Shown: positions 23,613 to 32,140 of the stretch, one piece after another
Layout: every line of letters begins with the position of its first letter
How positions within the stretch are numbered: position 1 is the stretch's first letter
Source: Spirochaetota bacterium
GTDB taxonomy: Bacteria > Spirochaetota > UBA4802 > UBA5550
Assembly: GCA_016929135.1 (NCBI GenBank)
Contig: JAFGJK010000068.1
Coordinates: forward strand, 1-50,381
Direction: 5' to 3'
DNA length: 50,381 nucleotides
Position numbers and translations under genes: made by a program
The notes under the pieces: model-generated
Databases searched by the model: none
Seen by the model: only the letters and a program-made list of their open reading frames with translations
What the model was told of the DNA's origin: nothing

Positions 23613-24450
23613 CCAGCAGGACCTCCAGGGGCCCCATAATCCTGTCCATCCTGAAGAAGCGCATATCGTGCCGCAAGTGGCAATAGGCGCGAATATACCG
23701 CTTCGAACCGGAGGTGACGACCTCCAGCGGTTCGATATCCCGCTCCGTTATCTCCCCGGAGGAACCCTGATACCGGATACTCACCCTGCCGGTCCTCTTC
23801 GCCGGGTACCGTCCCCCCTTCAGCCTGGAATGCCGTCCCCTGGCCTTCCTGCTGGCACGCAGCATCGGTCCGCAGCAGGCGGAGAGGTCAGATTCACTCC
23901 ATGTCCCGCTTCCATCGAGCTCCCGCAGTGAGGCGATGAACACCTCCATGCAGCCGTAGGCGTCCGGTAGGGCGCGATGGCCTTCTAACGACAGCCCCAG
24001 ATGCAGACAAATCGTGCCGAGCTTGTGGTTCGGCAGAAAGGGAAAGGCCTTCCTGGCGATGACGACCGTATCCACCGCCCGTAGAAGCGGCAGCGTGCTC
24101 CCGGCGGCACGGTTGAGGAATGCGATGTCGAATCCGGGGTTGTGGATCACCAGCACTGATTCGCCGATGAACCGGATGAGGGACCTGACACTCTCATGTA
24201 TCGGTCCGGCGTCCGATACCATCTCCTCGGTGATGCCGTGCAGCGCCGTCGATTCGGCGGAGATGACGCCGGAGGGCCGGACCAGCCGGTGGTACAGTCC
24301 GGTCACCCCCTCGTCGAGGGTGAAGCGTATTGCTGCCACCTCGATGATCTCGTGAAAGAGGGGATTGGTGCCGTTGGTCTCCAGGTCCAGTGCGCAGAAG
24401 GTGATCCGGGACAACGGCCTGTTCCCGCACGGCGGCGACGCCTCTTTCAC
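23590..24450 (-). CDS. DEDDh exonuclease fused to a C-terminal WYL domain
   Basis: 286 residues in two parts. Residues 15-180 are a DnaQ-like 3'-5' exonuclease with all catalytic residues: Asp22 and Glu24 (LDLETNG), Asp108 (HNPGFDIAFL), and His158 and Asp163 (GHRALPDAYG). Residues about 222-272 form a WYL-like segment (GEITERDIEPLEVV, then YIRAYCHLRHDMRFFRMDRI), the ligand- or nucleic-acid-sensing module seen in transcription regulators and some defence proteins. The GTG start overlaps the murB stop (GTGA) and has GGGGA upstream, so the two are coupled. The fusion is unusual. It could be a nuclease whose activity is gated by DNA ends or nucleotides. Confidence 0.85.
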   Translation of the reverse strand: MKEASPPCGNRPLSRITFCALDLETNGTNPLFHEIIEVAAIRFTLDEGVTGLYHRLVRPSGVISAESTALHGITEEMVSDAGPIHESVRSLIRFIGESVLVIHNPGFDIAFLNRAAGSTLPLLRAVDTVVIARKAFPFLPNHKLGTICLHLGLSLEGHRALPDAYGCMEVFIASLRELDGSGTWSESDLSACCGPMLRASRKARGRHSRLKGGRYPAKRTGRVSIRYQGSSGEITERDIEPLEVVTSGSKRYIRAYCHLRHDMRFFRMDRIMGPLEVLLATISCKD

Positions 24451-25367
24451 ACGAATTCCCCTACGGTTCGCACCTCAGTCTCCAGAAGGATGCCGAACTT
24501 CTCCCGCACCCGCGACTGGACGTGGCGGATGAGCTCGTAGATATCACCCGAGGTGGCGGAGCCGGCGTTGATGATGAAATTCGTATGGAGCTCGGACACC
24601 TGCGCGCCCCCCACCGTGGCCCCCTTGAGGCCCGCCTCGTCGATCAGCTTCCAGGAGGAATGCCCCTCGGGGTTCTTGAACACCGAACCGGCCGACGGAA
24701 ACTGCAGCGGATGCTTCCGCTTTCGGTCCTCCAGCACCTCCTGGATGATGCGCCGGGGCTCTCCAGGGTCCTCGGCGCGCCTGAGTCGGAAGAGTCCCCC
24801 GGTCACCACCGCCCCCCCGGGGATCATCATTCTCCGGTAGGAGGACATCTCCGACGTCACCGCCAGGGTCCGGCACCCCCCCCCCTCATCGACGATATCG
24901 ATGCTCCGGAGGATGTCGGCGAACCACCCCATGGAGGTTCCCGCGTTCATGATGATGCCCCCCCCCAGGCAGCCGGGAATCCCTGCCATGAACTCCATGC
25001 CGGCGAGCCCCTTCTCCAGGGCGAAGCGGATAAAACGCTCCTTGGAGACCGCCGCGTCCGCCCTGATGTCGATCCCCGCGAGCTCCAGCGTTCCCGGCAT
25101 CGAATCGTCCTCGCGTATCATCACGACGATCCCCTCTATCCCCCCGTCGCTCACCAGCAGGTTCGAACAGCCCCCGATCACTGTGAGCGGCCGGCCCGAT
25201 GTCCCGGCGATCCTGAGGATTTCGGGAATGGCGCCGCCATTCCTCGGGACAATAAGGAGCTCCGCTGGCCCTCCGGTTCGAAAGGAGGTATGGCGGCACA
25301 TCGGCTCCTGCTCGCACACCTCCCCGAACTCCCGGAGCTCCATTTTCAGGTCATATATCGTTTTCAT
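24447..25367 (-). CDS. murB: UDP-N-acetylenolpyruvylglucosamine reductase
   Basis: 306 residues from ATG at 25367. The FAD-binding region is clear (TSFRTGGPAELLIVP, IGGCSNLLVSDGGI, GIPGCLGGGIIMNAG). The reductase active site SAGSVFKNPEG contains the catalytic Ser, and the C-terminal LHTNFIINAGSATSGDI and ETEVRTVG segments are present. The short, loop-lacking form fits MurB type II. It makes UDP-N-acetylmuramate for peptidoglycan. An open frame runs 18 codons further upstream, but the start at 25367 with GGGAT fits family length. The exonuclease-WYL gene follows with overlap. Confidence 0.96.
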   Translation of the reverse strand: MKTIYDLKMELREFGEVCEQEPMCRHTSFRTGGPAELLIVPRNGGAIPEILRIAGTSGRPLTVIGGCSNLLVSDGGIEGIVVMIREDDSMPGTLELAGIDIRADAAVSKERFIRFALEKGLAGMEFMAGIPGCLGGGIIMNAGTSMGWFADILRSIDIVDEGGGCRTLAVTSEMSSYRRMMIPGGAVVTGGLFRLRRAEDPGEPRRIIQEVLEDRKRKHPLQFPSAGSVFKNPEGHSSWKLIDEAGLKGATVGGAQVSELHTNFIINAGSATSGDIYELIRHVQSRVREKFGILLETEVRTVGEFV

Positions 25368-25565
25368 CGATGATCCCGCCGTTCCGGTATGACATGATTT
25401 CCCGCGGCGGCGATATGTCAATCATATATCCCTTCCTGCGGGGTTCCCGGAGGCGCCCCCGGCGCGGCTGGGGGGGAGCCATGGATCGTCCAAGGAGAGA
25501 GAAATTTTTTTATTTACCTCTGGACAGATCGAAGTGCAATGTCGATATTAATAGCGGGAAAAACT

Positions 25566-26072
25566 ATGAAAAAACCGAAACGAATGCCGGTTCCGGACCT
25601 CACGGAATTCACCGATGAAGAGGGGAAGAAGTGGAAGCAGACCTCCACCGAAGACCTCTTTTCGATGAAAGAGCTGAACACCATCCTCGAGACCATCGAA
25701 AAGGAACGGGTCACCGACGAGATCATCCTGGCGCGGATCGATTTCCAGAGGGTCAACAAGGAGTATTACGATGCCGCGGTAACGCTTCAGAAGAAGCTGA
25801 AGAAGCAGGGGGAGCTACTGAAGCAGGTGATCATCGATTCCAGGAACAAGATCGAGCGCAAGAACAAGAAGCTGAAGGAACTCATCGAATATATAAAGAA
25901 GCTCCACCTCTTCATCGCCTACCTTAACAAGAACCAGGACGCCATCGACACCATGCGGATCCCTCCGGAACAGCTCGCAGTCCCCACCATACGCATCGAG
26001 GAGGAGGCGGTTCCGGAGATCGAATCGGTGTACGAAGAGGTTGAGGAGAGCGAGCTCACCTTCGACGAATAG
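25566..26072 (+). CDS. Coiled-coil protein of unknown function
   Basis: 168 residues, not recognised. It is soluble, very rich in Lys and Glu, with a long predicted helix from about residue 40 to 120 (heptads in LQKKLKKQGELLKQVI and NKKLKELIEYIKKLHLF), and an acidic tail (EIESVYEEVEESELTFDE). A role as structural or adaptor protein is likely but unproven. I chose the ATG at 25566 (MKKPKR). The frame is open from 25539. It lies 86 bases upstream of cysS. Confidence 0.7.
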   Translation: MKKPKRMPVPDLTEFTDEEGKKWKQTSTEDLFSMKELNTILETIEKERVTDEIILARIDFQRVNKEYYDAAVTLQKKLKKQGELLKQVIIDSRNKIERKNKKLKELIEYIKKLHLFIAYLNKNQDAIDTMRIPPEQLAVPTIRIEEEAVPEIESVYEEVEESELTFDE

Positions 26073-26158
26073 CCCCTACCCTCCCCGTCGCGGCTAAAAA
26101 TCATTTGACACGCGCCAGCCCGGCCCCTTTTCTGTATTGGAGACAAGGAGCGAAGGCC

Positions 26159-27586
26159 GTGAGCATAAAACTGTACAACACACTGACCTGCCGTACCGAA
26201 GAGCTTATCCCCGGGGGAGAGAGGATGGACTCGCCGGAGCAGTATCCCCCCGTTACCATCTACTCCTGCGGCCCCACCGTGTACGGGCCCGCCCATATCG
26301 GCAACTTCAGGACCTACATCTTCAACGACCTGCTGCGCCGGTACCTGAAGTTCCGGGGATACCGGGTGAACCACGCCATGAACATCACGGATGTGGACGA
26401 CAAGACCATCGCCGGATCATCGAAGGAGGGGATCAGCCTGCGGGAATACACCGACCGCTACACCGCAACCTTTTTCGATGACCTGAAGACTCTGGGGATC
26501 GAGCCGGTGGAGCACAATCCCAGGGCCACCGAGTCGATCGACGCGATGATCGATATCATCGCCCGCCTGAACAAGAAGGGACTGGTGTACGAGAAGGAGG
26601 GGTCCCTCTACTTCAGCATATCGAAGTATCCCCGCTACGGGCGCCTCAGCCGGGTCGATTCGCGCGAGATCAAGAGCGGCCTCCGCTACGACACCGACGA
26701 GTACGAGAAGGACGACATCAGGGACTTCGCCCTCTGGAAGGGGGCGGGGCCCGACGAGGTGGGCTGGGACACCCCCTTCGGCAGGGGACGGCCCGGCTGG
26801 CACATCGAGTGTTCCGCCATGGTCCGGAAGATCTTCGGCACGACCATCGACATCCACACCGGCGGGGTGGATCTGATATTTCCGCATCACGAGAACGAGA
26901 TCGCCCAGAGCGAGGGAGCCTACGACGAGCCCTTCGTCCGCCACTGGGTGCACTGGGAGCACCTGCTGGTGGATGGCGCGAAGATGTCAAAATCGAAGGG
27001 CAACTTCTACCTGCTGCGCGACCTTACGGAGAAGGGGCACTCGCCGCGCTCCGTCCGCTACCTGCTCATGTCGGCGCACTACCGGAAGCAGCTGAACTTC
27101 ACCATCGAGGGGCTCAGGCAGGCTGAGAGCGCCCTGGGGCGCATCGACAACCTCATCGTCCGCCTCAAAGACATCAGGCGCGATGGTCCGGGGAACGCGG
27201 AGCTGCCTGCCATGATCGAGGACCTCTTCTCCCGCTTCTGCGAGAGCGTGGACGATGACCTCAACATCTCCCGGGGTCTGGCCGATTTCTTCGATTTTCT
27301 CCACGGCGTGAACGGCCTCATCGACGGCGATGCCATCAGCATGGCCGACGCCAACCTGGTGATGGATGTGCTGAAAAGGATCGATACCGTCTTCGGCTTC
27401 ATCTTCTTCGGCGAGGCCGCCCCTGAGGCGGACGTCCCGTGGATCGAGGATATGATCCGCCGGCGGCAGGAGGCGAAGAAGGCCAGGGACTTCGCCAGGG
27501 CCGACAGCATCCGCGAGGAGCTATCCTCCAAAGGGATCATACTGGAGGACACCAAGGACGGCACCAGGTGGAAACAAAAGACCTGA
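26159..27586 (+). CDS. cysS: Cysteinyl-tRNA synthetase
   Basis: 475 residues, started at GTG 26159, which has AAGGAG eight bases upstream and yields the usual N-terminus (KLYNTLT). Class I marks are the HIGN motif (PAHIGNFRTYIF, a HIGH variant), the zinc-binding YSCGPTVYG and GWHIECSAM cysteines and HHENEIAQSE, and KMSKS (GAKMSKSKGNF). It joins Cys to tRNA-Cys. The C-terminal anticodon-binding domain is complete. It overlaps the next gene by 19 bases. Confidence 0.97.
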   Translation: MSIKLYNTLTCRTEELIPGGERMDSPEQYPPVTIYSCGPTVYGPAHIGNFRTYIFNDLLRRYLKFRGYRVNHAMNITDVDDKTIAGSSKEGISLREYTDRYTATFFDDLKTLGIEPVEHNPRATESIDAMIDIIARLNKKGLVYEKEGSLYFSISKYPRYGRLSRVDSREIKSGLRYDTDEYEKDDIRDFALWKGAGPDEVGWDTPFGRGRPGWHIECSAMVRKIFGTTIDIHTGGVDLIFPHHENEIAQSEGAYDEPFVRHWVHWEHLLVDGAKMSKSKGNFYLLRDLTEKGHSPRSVRYLLMSAHYRKQLNFTIEGLRQAESALGRIDNLIVRLKDIRRDGPGNAELPAMIEDLFSRFCESVDDDLNISRGLADFFDFLHGVNGLIDGDAISMADANLVMDVLKRIDTVFGFIFFGEAAPEADVPWIEDMIRRRQEAKKARDFARADSIREELSSKGIILEDTKDGTRWKQKT

Positions 27587-28302
27587 TCTACGGCAGGAAC
27601 ACGGTACTGGAATACCTGAAACGATGCCATACCGGCGAGGGCGTCACCGTATACCTCGCCGAGAACGCTCACGGATCCATCATCGAAGCGATAACCGCCG
27701 AGGCGAGGCGCCGTCAGGTGCCGGTGGTGGCGGCGGACAAGTCATTCTTCCGGGGCATCGGTCCCTCCTCGAAGCATCAGGGGGCCGCCATGTCGGTCGC
27801 TGCGGAACGGGCGTCGGCGGACGCGCCGGCGCTGCTGGAGCGCGCCTCGGCGGCCGGGGGGCTTATCATTCTCCTGGACCAGCTCATGGACCCCCACAAC
27901 ATCGGCTCCATCATACGCTCCGCCGAGGCCCTGGGCTGCGCCGGTGTGGTGATGACGAAATCCCACTCGCCGGGGATCACCCCGACGGTGGCCAAGGCCT
28001 CTGCGGGCGCCACGGCCCACATCGCTGTGCTCTCAGTGCCCAACGCGGCGGAGTTCATGCGAAGAGCGAAGGAGAAGGGATTCTGGATCATCGGCTCCTC
28101 GGACCATGGCGACTGCGGCATTGAAAAGGCTCGTGGCCTCAGGCCCGCGGTGCTGGTCATCGGGAGCGAGGGGGCGGGGATGCGCCGCCTCACCGGGAAG
28201 CGCTGCGACTGCACGGTGGCCATTCCCCTGAAGGGCAGAATTGGATCGCTGAACGCCTCCGTTGCGGCCGGCATCCTCCTCTACGAGCTTTTGAAGGACT
28301 GA
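27568..28302 (+). CDS. rlmB: TrmH/SpoU-family RNA ribose 2'-O-methyltransferase (RlmB type)
   Basis: 244 residues from GTG at 27568, where AAGGACGG gives a fair ribosome site. The N-terminal L30e-like substrate-binding region (LIYGRNTVLEYLKR, VTVYLAENAHG) is followed by the SPOUT knot: LLDQLMDPHNIGSIIRSAEALGCAGVV (motif 1), LVIGSEGAGMRRL (motif 2), and VAIPLKGRIGSLNASVAAGILLYE (motif 3). The RlmB family methylates G2251 of 23S rRNA, and the order cysS-rlmB is common in bacteria. An open frame continues upstream through cysS in another frame and is not used. Confidence 0.93.
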   Translation: METKDLIYGRNTVLEYLKRCHTGEGVTVYLAENAHGSIIEAITAEARRRQVPVVAADKSFFRGIGPSSKHQGAAMSVAAERASADAPALLERASAAGGLIILLDQLMDPHNIGSIIRSAEALGCAGVVMTKSHSPGITPTVAKASAGATAHIAVLSVPNAAEFMRRAKEKGFWIIGSSDHGDCGIEKARGLRPAVLVIGSEGAGMRRLTGKRCDCTVAIPLKGRIGSLNASVAAGILLYELLKD

Positions 28303-28353
28303 CCTGCAGCATCGGGCGGAAAAGCTGCCCGGCTTGCATGATGACCCGACGCC

Positions 28354-29919
28354 TCAGGCCTTGATCTCCGAGACCTTCCCCGCCAGGTAACCTGCCATGC
28401 CGGAGACCTCCTCCGCCAGGCTTTTCATGTCGGCCAGTATCTCGGAATTCCGCTGGGTGATCCCGTTCACCTCCGAGATCGACTTCAGTACCTCGTCGGC
28501 GGCGATCTTCTGCTCCTGGGACGAGCTCTTGATCTCCACCGCCCTGTCCCTGACAATGACCGCACGTTCGTTGACGCCGCGGTTTATGCCGTCCTGCTGC
28601 GACATGTACTCGTCGATATCGTTTATCTTGTCGTTCATCACCGCGATACCCTGTAGTATACGGTTGATGGTCTCCACAGTCCCCCCCATGATCTCCGACC
28701 CTCTGGCGATCTCGCCGATGTTCTGCCGTATCAGATCATCGATCTCCTTGAGGCTCGCGGCGGTCTGGTCAGCCAGCTTGGATATCTCGTCGGCCACGAC
28801 GGCGAAGCCCCGGCCCGCGTCACCGGCCCTGGCCGCCTCGATGGCGGCATTCAGCGAGAGCAGATTGATCTTGTCGGATATGGAGTTTATGATCTCCAGG
28901 ATGCCGGTCATCCTGTTGGAGCCGTCATGTATCTTTTCCATGCTCTGCTGCATGTCGCTGAGGGACGACTCCCCGGAACGGGCGAACCTGTTGATCTCCT
29001 CCACCTCGCCCAGGCTCTCCCGTATCCTCCCCCCCATACCGGCGACCATGTCCGAGAGCCTGCCGAGTTCCTGAAGGAAGGCCAGTATCGTCTCGTACTG
29101 CTCCGAGGCGCCTGCGGCGTTGCTGTCGGTAACGGACGAGACCTCCTCCATGGAGGCGGTGATCTCCTCCGCCGCCGATGCCTGGTGCTGAAAGTTGTCC
29201 GAGAAGGTAATCGTCAGGTTCTTCATCTCATCGGAGGACCTGGCGAGGACGCCGGAGGAGTCCTTCACCGACACGAGAAGCGACTGTATCGTCTCAAAGC
29301 TCTCCCTGTTCCTCTGCGCCTCCCTGTCGGACCGCTTCGCGGCCCCCGCAGTGATGGACACAATGAGATACGAGACCACCATGATCAGGGCGAAGGCGAA
29401 GACGGAGAAGAGAACCCCCACGTTGGCTGCCTGGCGCCCCAGGGGATCGAGCCTTCCGCCGACGAGATAGTAGAATATTAGGTCGCCGGCGATGAAGAGT
29501 GCGGTGATGGCAAACAGCCATTTCCCGCTGCAGAAGAGCGCGGCCATCACCACAACGACCATCATGATGTAGAATGAGGTGGCATAGCCCGTATGAGGAT
29601 CGTTGCCGAGCTTCGCGAACTGGGCAGCCAGTAGCAGCAGTGCCACCGAGGTGACCATGAAATTCGCCGCCACATGGTACCGGCCCGACTTGAGGATGAA
29701 CAGCGAGATGACCCCCACGGTGATGGTGACGCCCAGGGCAGCCACAGAACGGAGGAAGGATACCGGCTGCAGCACCAGGAACATGACCATCATCGCCAGG
29801 AGTATCGACGATATCGTAATGACGGAATAAAAGAGCGCCAGCGCCTTCCGCTGGACTATGTAGCTCTCACTGCGGTATTCACGGGAGATAAATGAGGAGA
29901 TCGATTGTAAAATTGCCAT
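28354..29919 (-). CDS. Methyl-accepting chemotaxis protein with multi-pass membrane N-terminus
   Basis: 521 residues from the ATG at 29919, which has a strong AGGAGG; the frame is open to 30048 but without support. Residues about 25-200 hold about six hydrophobic helices and almost no periplasmic domain, so the sensor is in or at the membrane. The rest is cytoplasmic helix: the hairpin tip (LSLNAAIEAARAGDAGRGFAVVADEISKLA) that binds CheA/CheW is intact. It lacks a clear HAMP pattern, and no CheB/CheR-type tail motif is visible. It reports an unknown membrane or intracellular signal to the flagellar motor. Confidence 0.93.
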   Translation of the reverse strand: MAILQSISSFISREYRSESYIVQRKALALFYSVITISSILLAMMVMFLVLQPVSFLRSVAALGVTITVGVISLFILKSGRYHVAANFMVTSVALLLLAAQFAKLGNDPHTGYATSFYIMMVVVVMAALFCSGKWLFAITALFIAGDLIFYYLVGGRLDPLGRQAANVGVLFSVFAFALIMVVSYLIVSITAGAAKRSDREAQRNRESFETIQSLLVSVKDSSGVLARSSDEMKNLTITFSDNFQHQASAAEEITASMEEVSSVTDSNAAGASEQYETILAFLQELGRLSDMVAGMGGRIRESLGEVEEINRFARSGESSLSDMQQSMEKIHDGSNRMTGILEIINSISDKINLLSLNAAIEAARAGDAGRGFAVVADEISKLADQTAASLKEIDDLIRQNIGEIARGSEIMGGTVETINRILQGIAVMNDKINDIDEYMSQQDGINRGVNERAVIVRDRAVEIKSSSQEQKIAADEVLKSISEVNGITQRNSEILADMKSLAEEVSGMAGYLAGKVSEIKA

Positions 29920-30358
29920 TCGGCGCCTCCTGTACCGTCCCGATCCGGCTGTTCCGTTCGGACCGCAGTGGTTGATCAGTGAGCATCCCCGTGTCAGGGT
30001 GCCGCCCTTCAATGCAGCGGCGAAGACACTGAGGGGATATTCCCTCAATGTATCTTAAAGCTATATGGTCCCCTACGATTTTAAAATCAATTAAAATTTA
30101 TTCGCACCGTAAATTATGGGACGTCGGCGGGCTCCTCGTGCGCTGTTCCGGTGTCGCAGTTGATTGACGCCGGCTCCTCGATCGCACCGTGCATCAATTC
30201 TCATATCTATTGAGCTTTGCGATGCGGCGCGTTGCGTGCATCACGGCCAGAAGCTAATTGCACTCACCCCGATTTTTTACTTGCCAAAACTGTGTTTATA
30301 GAGTATCATACTGTGGACTCACACTATTACATAATTCCCTATATGGAGGATGTCCGAT
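29920..30358. other. Divergent intergenic region between chemoreceptor and lipoprotein
   Basis: About 440 bases with no gene. It holds the lipoprotein promoter (30281-30309) and, nearer the receptor, an inverted repeat GAGGG-N6-CCCTC at 30031-30046 in the receptor leader. A long AT-rich stretch lies at 30070-30110. No other structure was recognised. Confidence 0.45.
30281..30309 (+). promoter_or_regulatory. Sigma-70 type promoter of the Tudor-like lipoprotein
   Basis: TTGCCA at 30281-30286, a 17-base spacer, and TATCAT at 30304-30309. The leader to the ATG at 30359 is about 43 bases. Confidence 0.65.
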
Positions 30359-30772
30359 ATGACGTTGAACGGCAGTAAAAAGGTTTTCTACGCAATACTG
30401 GTATGGGGCGTGCTTCTCGTGCCGGTGCTCTTCCTCAGCTGCAGCAAGGTTACCCACAATCCGGGAGACATGGTTGCTGCGAAATACACCGACGGGAAAT
30501 GGTACATTGCCAAGATCAACTCCTGTGCGAGCGGCGCCTGCGCCACGGAATTTCATGACGGTACGGTGAAGGACATACAGACATCCGACCTGAAGGCCCT
30601 TCCCACAAAGCTGGAGCTGAAGGCCGGCGACAAGGTCTGGGCGGTATGGCCCACCACCAACGAATTCTGCGACGGCACCGTCGCCGAGGTGAAGGATACC
30701 GGCGCCGAGGTGAACTGGGACCAGGGGGGGACCCCTTCCTTCGTCGAGTTCGGAAGGATGACAAAACGTTAA
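30359..30772 (+). CDS. Small lipoprotein with tandem Tudor/Agenet-like repeats
   Basis: 137 residues. After a basic start and a hydrophobic stretch comes LSCS, a lipobox with the acylated Cys near residue 28. Two similar short barrel-type units follow: GDMVAAKYTDGKWYIAKI with GTVKDIQTSDLKAL, and GDKVWAVWPTTNEFCDGTVAEV with AEVNWDQGGTPSFVEF. Such W/Y-rich strands are typical of Tudor, Agenet or SH3-like modules, which bind peptides. I chose the second ATG (30359) because GGAGG touches the first one. Two cysteine pairs may form disulfides. Function unknown; its own promoter and terminator make it a single-gene unit. Confidence 0.8.
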   Translation: MTLNGSKKVFYAILVWGVLLVPVLFLSCSKVTHNPGDMVAAKYTDGKWYIAKINSCASGACATEFHDGTVKDIQTSDLKALPTKLELKAGDKVWAVWPTTNEFCDGTVAEVKDTGAEVNWDQGGTPSFVEFGRMTKR

Positions 30773-30780
30773 TCAGTATC

Positions 30781-30817
30781 GAAGCGCCCCTGGCTCTGCG
30801 CCGGGGGCGCTTTCTTC
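30781..30817 (+). terminator. Intrinsic terminator after the lipoprotein gene
   Basis: Stem AAGCGCCCC (30782-30790) with GGGGCGCTT (30804-30812), followed by a short T-rich stretch (TTTCTTCT). Confidence 0.85.
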
Positions 30818-30889
30818 TCTCCGTCGCACATGCCTCCCCCTGCCGGGAATCCTCATCACCGGGGTTCCCAGACCCTCCCAACTGAGCCG

Positions 30890-32074
30890 CTACACTCCGA
30901 TAAGAAACCGTTTTCTGCTGAAATAGACCGGCAGGGCATGCCGGGCAATGAGCCCTGCCAACGCCGCGGCCCGCTTCATATGGATGCGCGGCGGCTCCTC
31001 ACCCAGGGCCCGCCTGACCAGCTCCAGTGTATGCACCAGCCGCTTCCCGAAGGGTTTCACCAGACGGGTTATGGAGAGCGTGAGGAGGCAGCCGGTGCAG
31101 TAGACGGCGATCTCGTCGCCGACGGCGCGGTCCAGCTCCCGGAGCGCCCTCAGGCTGCCCTTCAGTATGTCGGCACCTCGGTACTCCCTGCAGCCTGCCG
31201 CCATGCCGCAGCAGAGGCCCCGCTCCCTGTTCAGTGGCGCCTCCGTCACCGTGAGCCCCAGCCGCACGAGCAGGGCACGCTGGCGTTCCATGAAATCGCC
31301 GCCCAGTATCCTGCCATGGCAGGAATCCTGCAGGACGACGCTCCCCCGGAGCCTTTTTCTGATCATAAAATCCCCCCGGTCCAGGGCACCGGTGAAATAA
31401 TCGACGAAATGAGTCGTTGTGAAATCGAAGCGTGCGCCGAAGCGCTCCGGAAGGACGCTGGTGAACATGTTGTAGCAGGCCGGGCAGAGGAAGACCATCT
31501 CCCGCACTCCCTTCCCGCTGTAAAAGAGGGTGAGTCGGTGAGCCCGCTCCTCCGCGGGGCCGAAGAGCCCCATGCGAAAGTACATCTCGCCGCAGCACTG
31601 GTCCCAGTCCCCCCAGACCGGAAGCTTTTCGAAGAGCGCGCCAGTGGCGAGGTCGGGGAGGGTGAGGAGATTACACCCGGGAAAGAGCACCACTGGCCCC
31701 GGCGGAGCCTCCGAGGCCCAGGCTTCATGGAGCCCCCTCTCCCCGGCGCCGTAGGCGACGTCACGCCGGAAATTGGGGCGCATGGTGGGCATCATGATCG
31801 AGGCCCGGAGCGGCAGCCCCCGACGGCGGTAGCGCTCGTTCCACCGGGCGATAATCCGTTCGTAGGGATGCGCGTCCTCGGGGCATACGGCGTCGCAGGC
31901 GCAGCAGCTGATGCAGCATTGATGGATCACCGAGGGCTCGCCACTATTGAGCGCCCGGATCGCCCGCACCGCCTCATCCCTGGAGAGGGACAGGTAGCGG
32001 CAGTCCACCAGGCACTCGCCGCACTCCCTGCAGCGTAGCGTCCATTCCCGGAGATGACCCTCAATCGCATCCAT
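30890..32074 (-). CDS. HdrD/GlpC-like Fe-S oxidoreductase with two CCG domains
   Basis: 394 residues. The N-terminus has two ferredoxin-type clusters: CRECGECLVDC (15-25) and CCISCCACDAVCP (about 53-65). Two cysteine-rich CCG domains follow: FPGCN, WDQCCGEM and CPACYN, then LQDSCHG, LCCGMAAG and YCTGC. These bind non-cubane or 4Fe-4S clusters and handle electron transfer in heterodisulfide reductase, GlpC and lactate dehydrogenase subunits. There is no flavoprotein gene next to it, so its partner is elsewhere. The electron donor cannot be inferred. Confidence 0.9.
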   Translation of the reverse strand: MDAIEGHLREWTLRCRECGECLVDCRYLSLSRDEAVRAIRALNSGEPSVIHQCCISCCACDAVCPEDAHPYERIIARWNERYRRRGLPLRASIMMPTMRPNFRRDVAYGAGERGLHEAWASEAPPGPVVLFPGCNLLTLPDLATGALFEKLPVWGDWDQCCGEMYFRMGLFGPAEERAHRLTLFYSGKGVREMVFLCPACYNMFTSVLPERFGARFDFTTTHFVDYFTGALDRGDFMIRKRLRGSVVLQDSCHGRILGGDFMERQRALLVRLGLTVTEAPLNRERGLCCGMAAGCREYRGADILKGSLRALRELDRAVGDEIAVYCTGCLLTLSITRLVKPFGKRLVHTLELVRRALGEEPPRIHMKRAAALAGLIARHALPVYFSRKRFLIGV

Positions 32075-32140
32075 CTGCCTGATCCCGCCGTGGACCGGGC
32101 CATCGAACCGCCCGGCGACGGGGCATACGATACGGGCCCC

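Noticed and set aside
26105..26158. TTG-initiated longer cysS start
   Set aside because: The GTG at 26159 has AAGGAG and gives the family-standard N-terminus.
30031..30046. GAGGG-N6-CCCTC as a regulator site for the chemoreceptor
   Set aside because: Only one copy, short arms, and it may be chance; listed under the intergenic region only.
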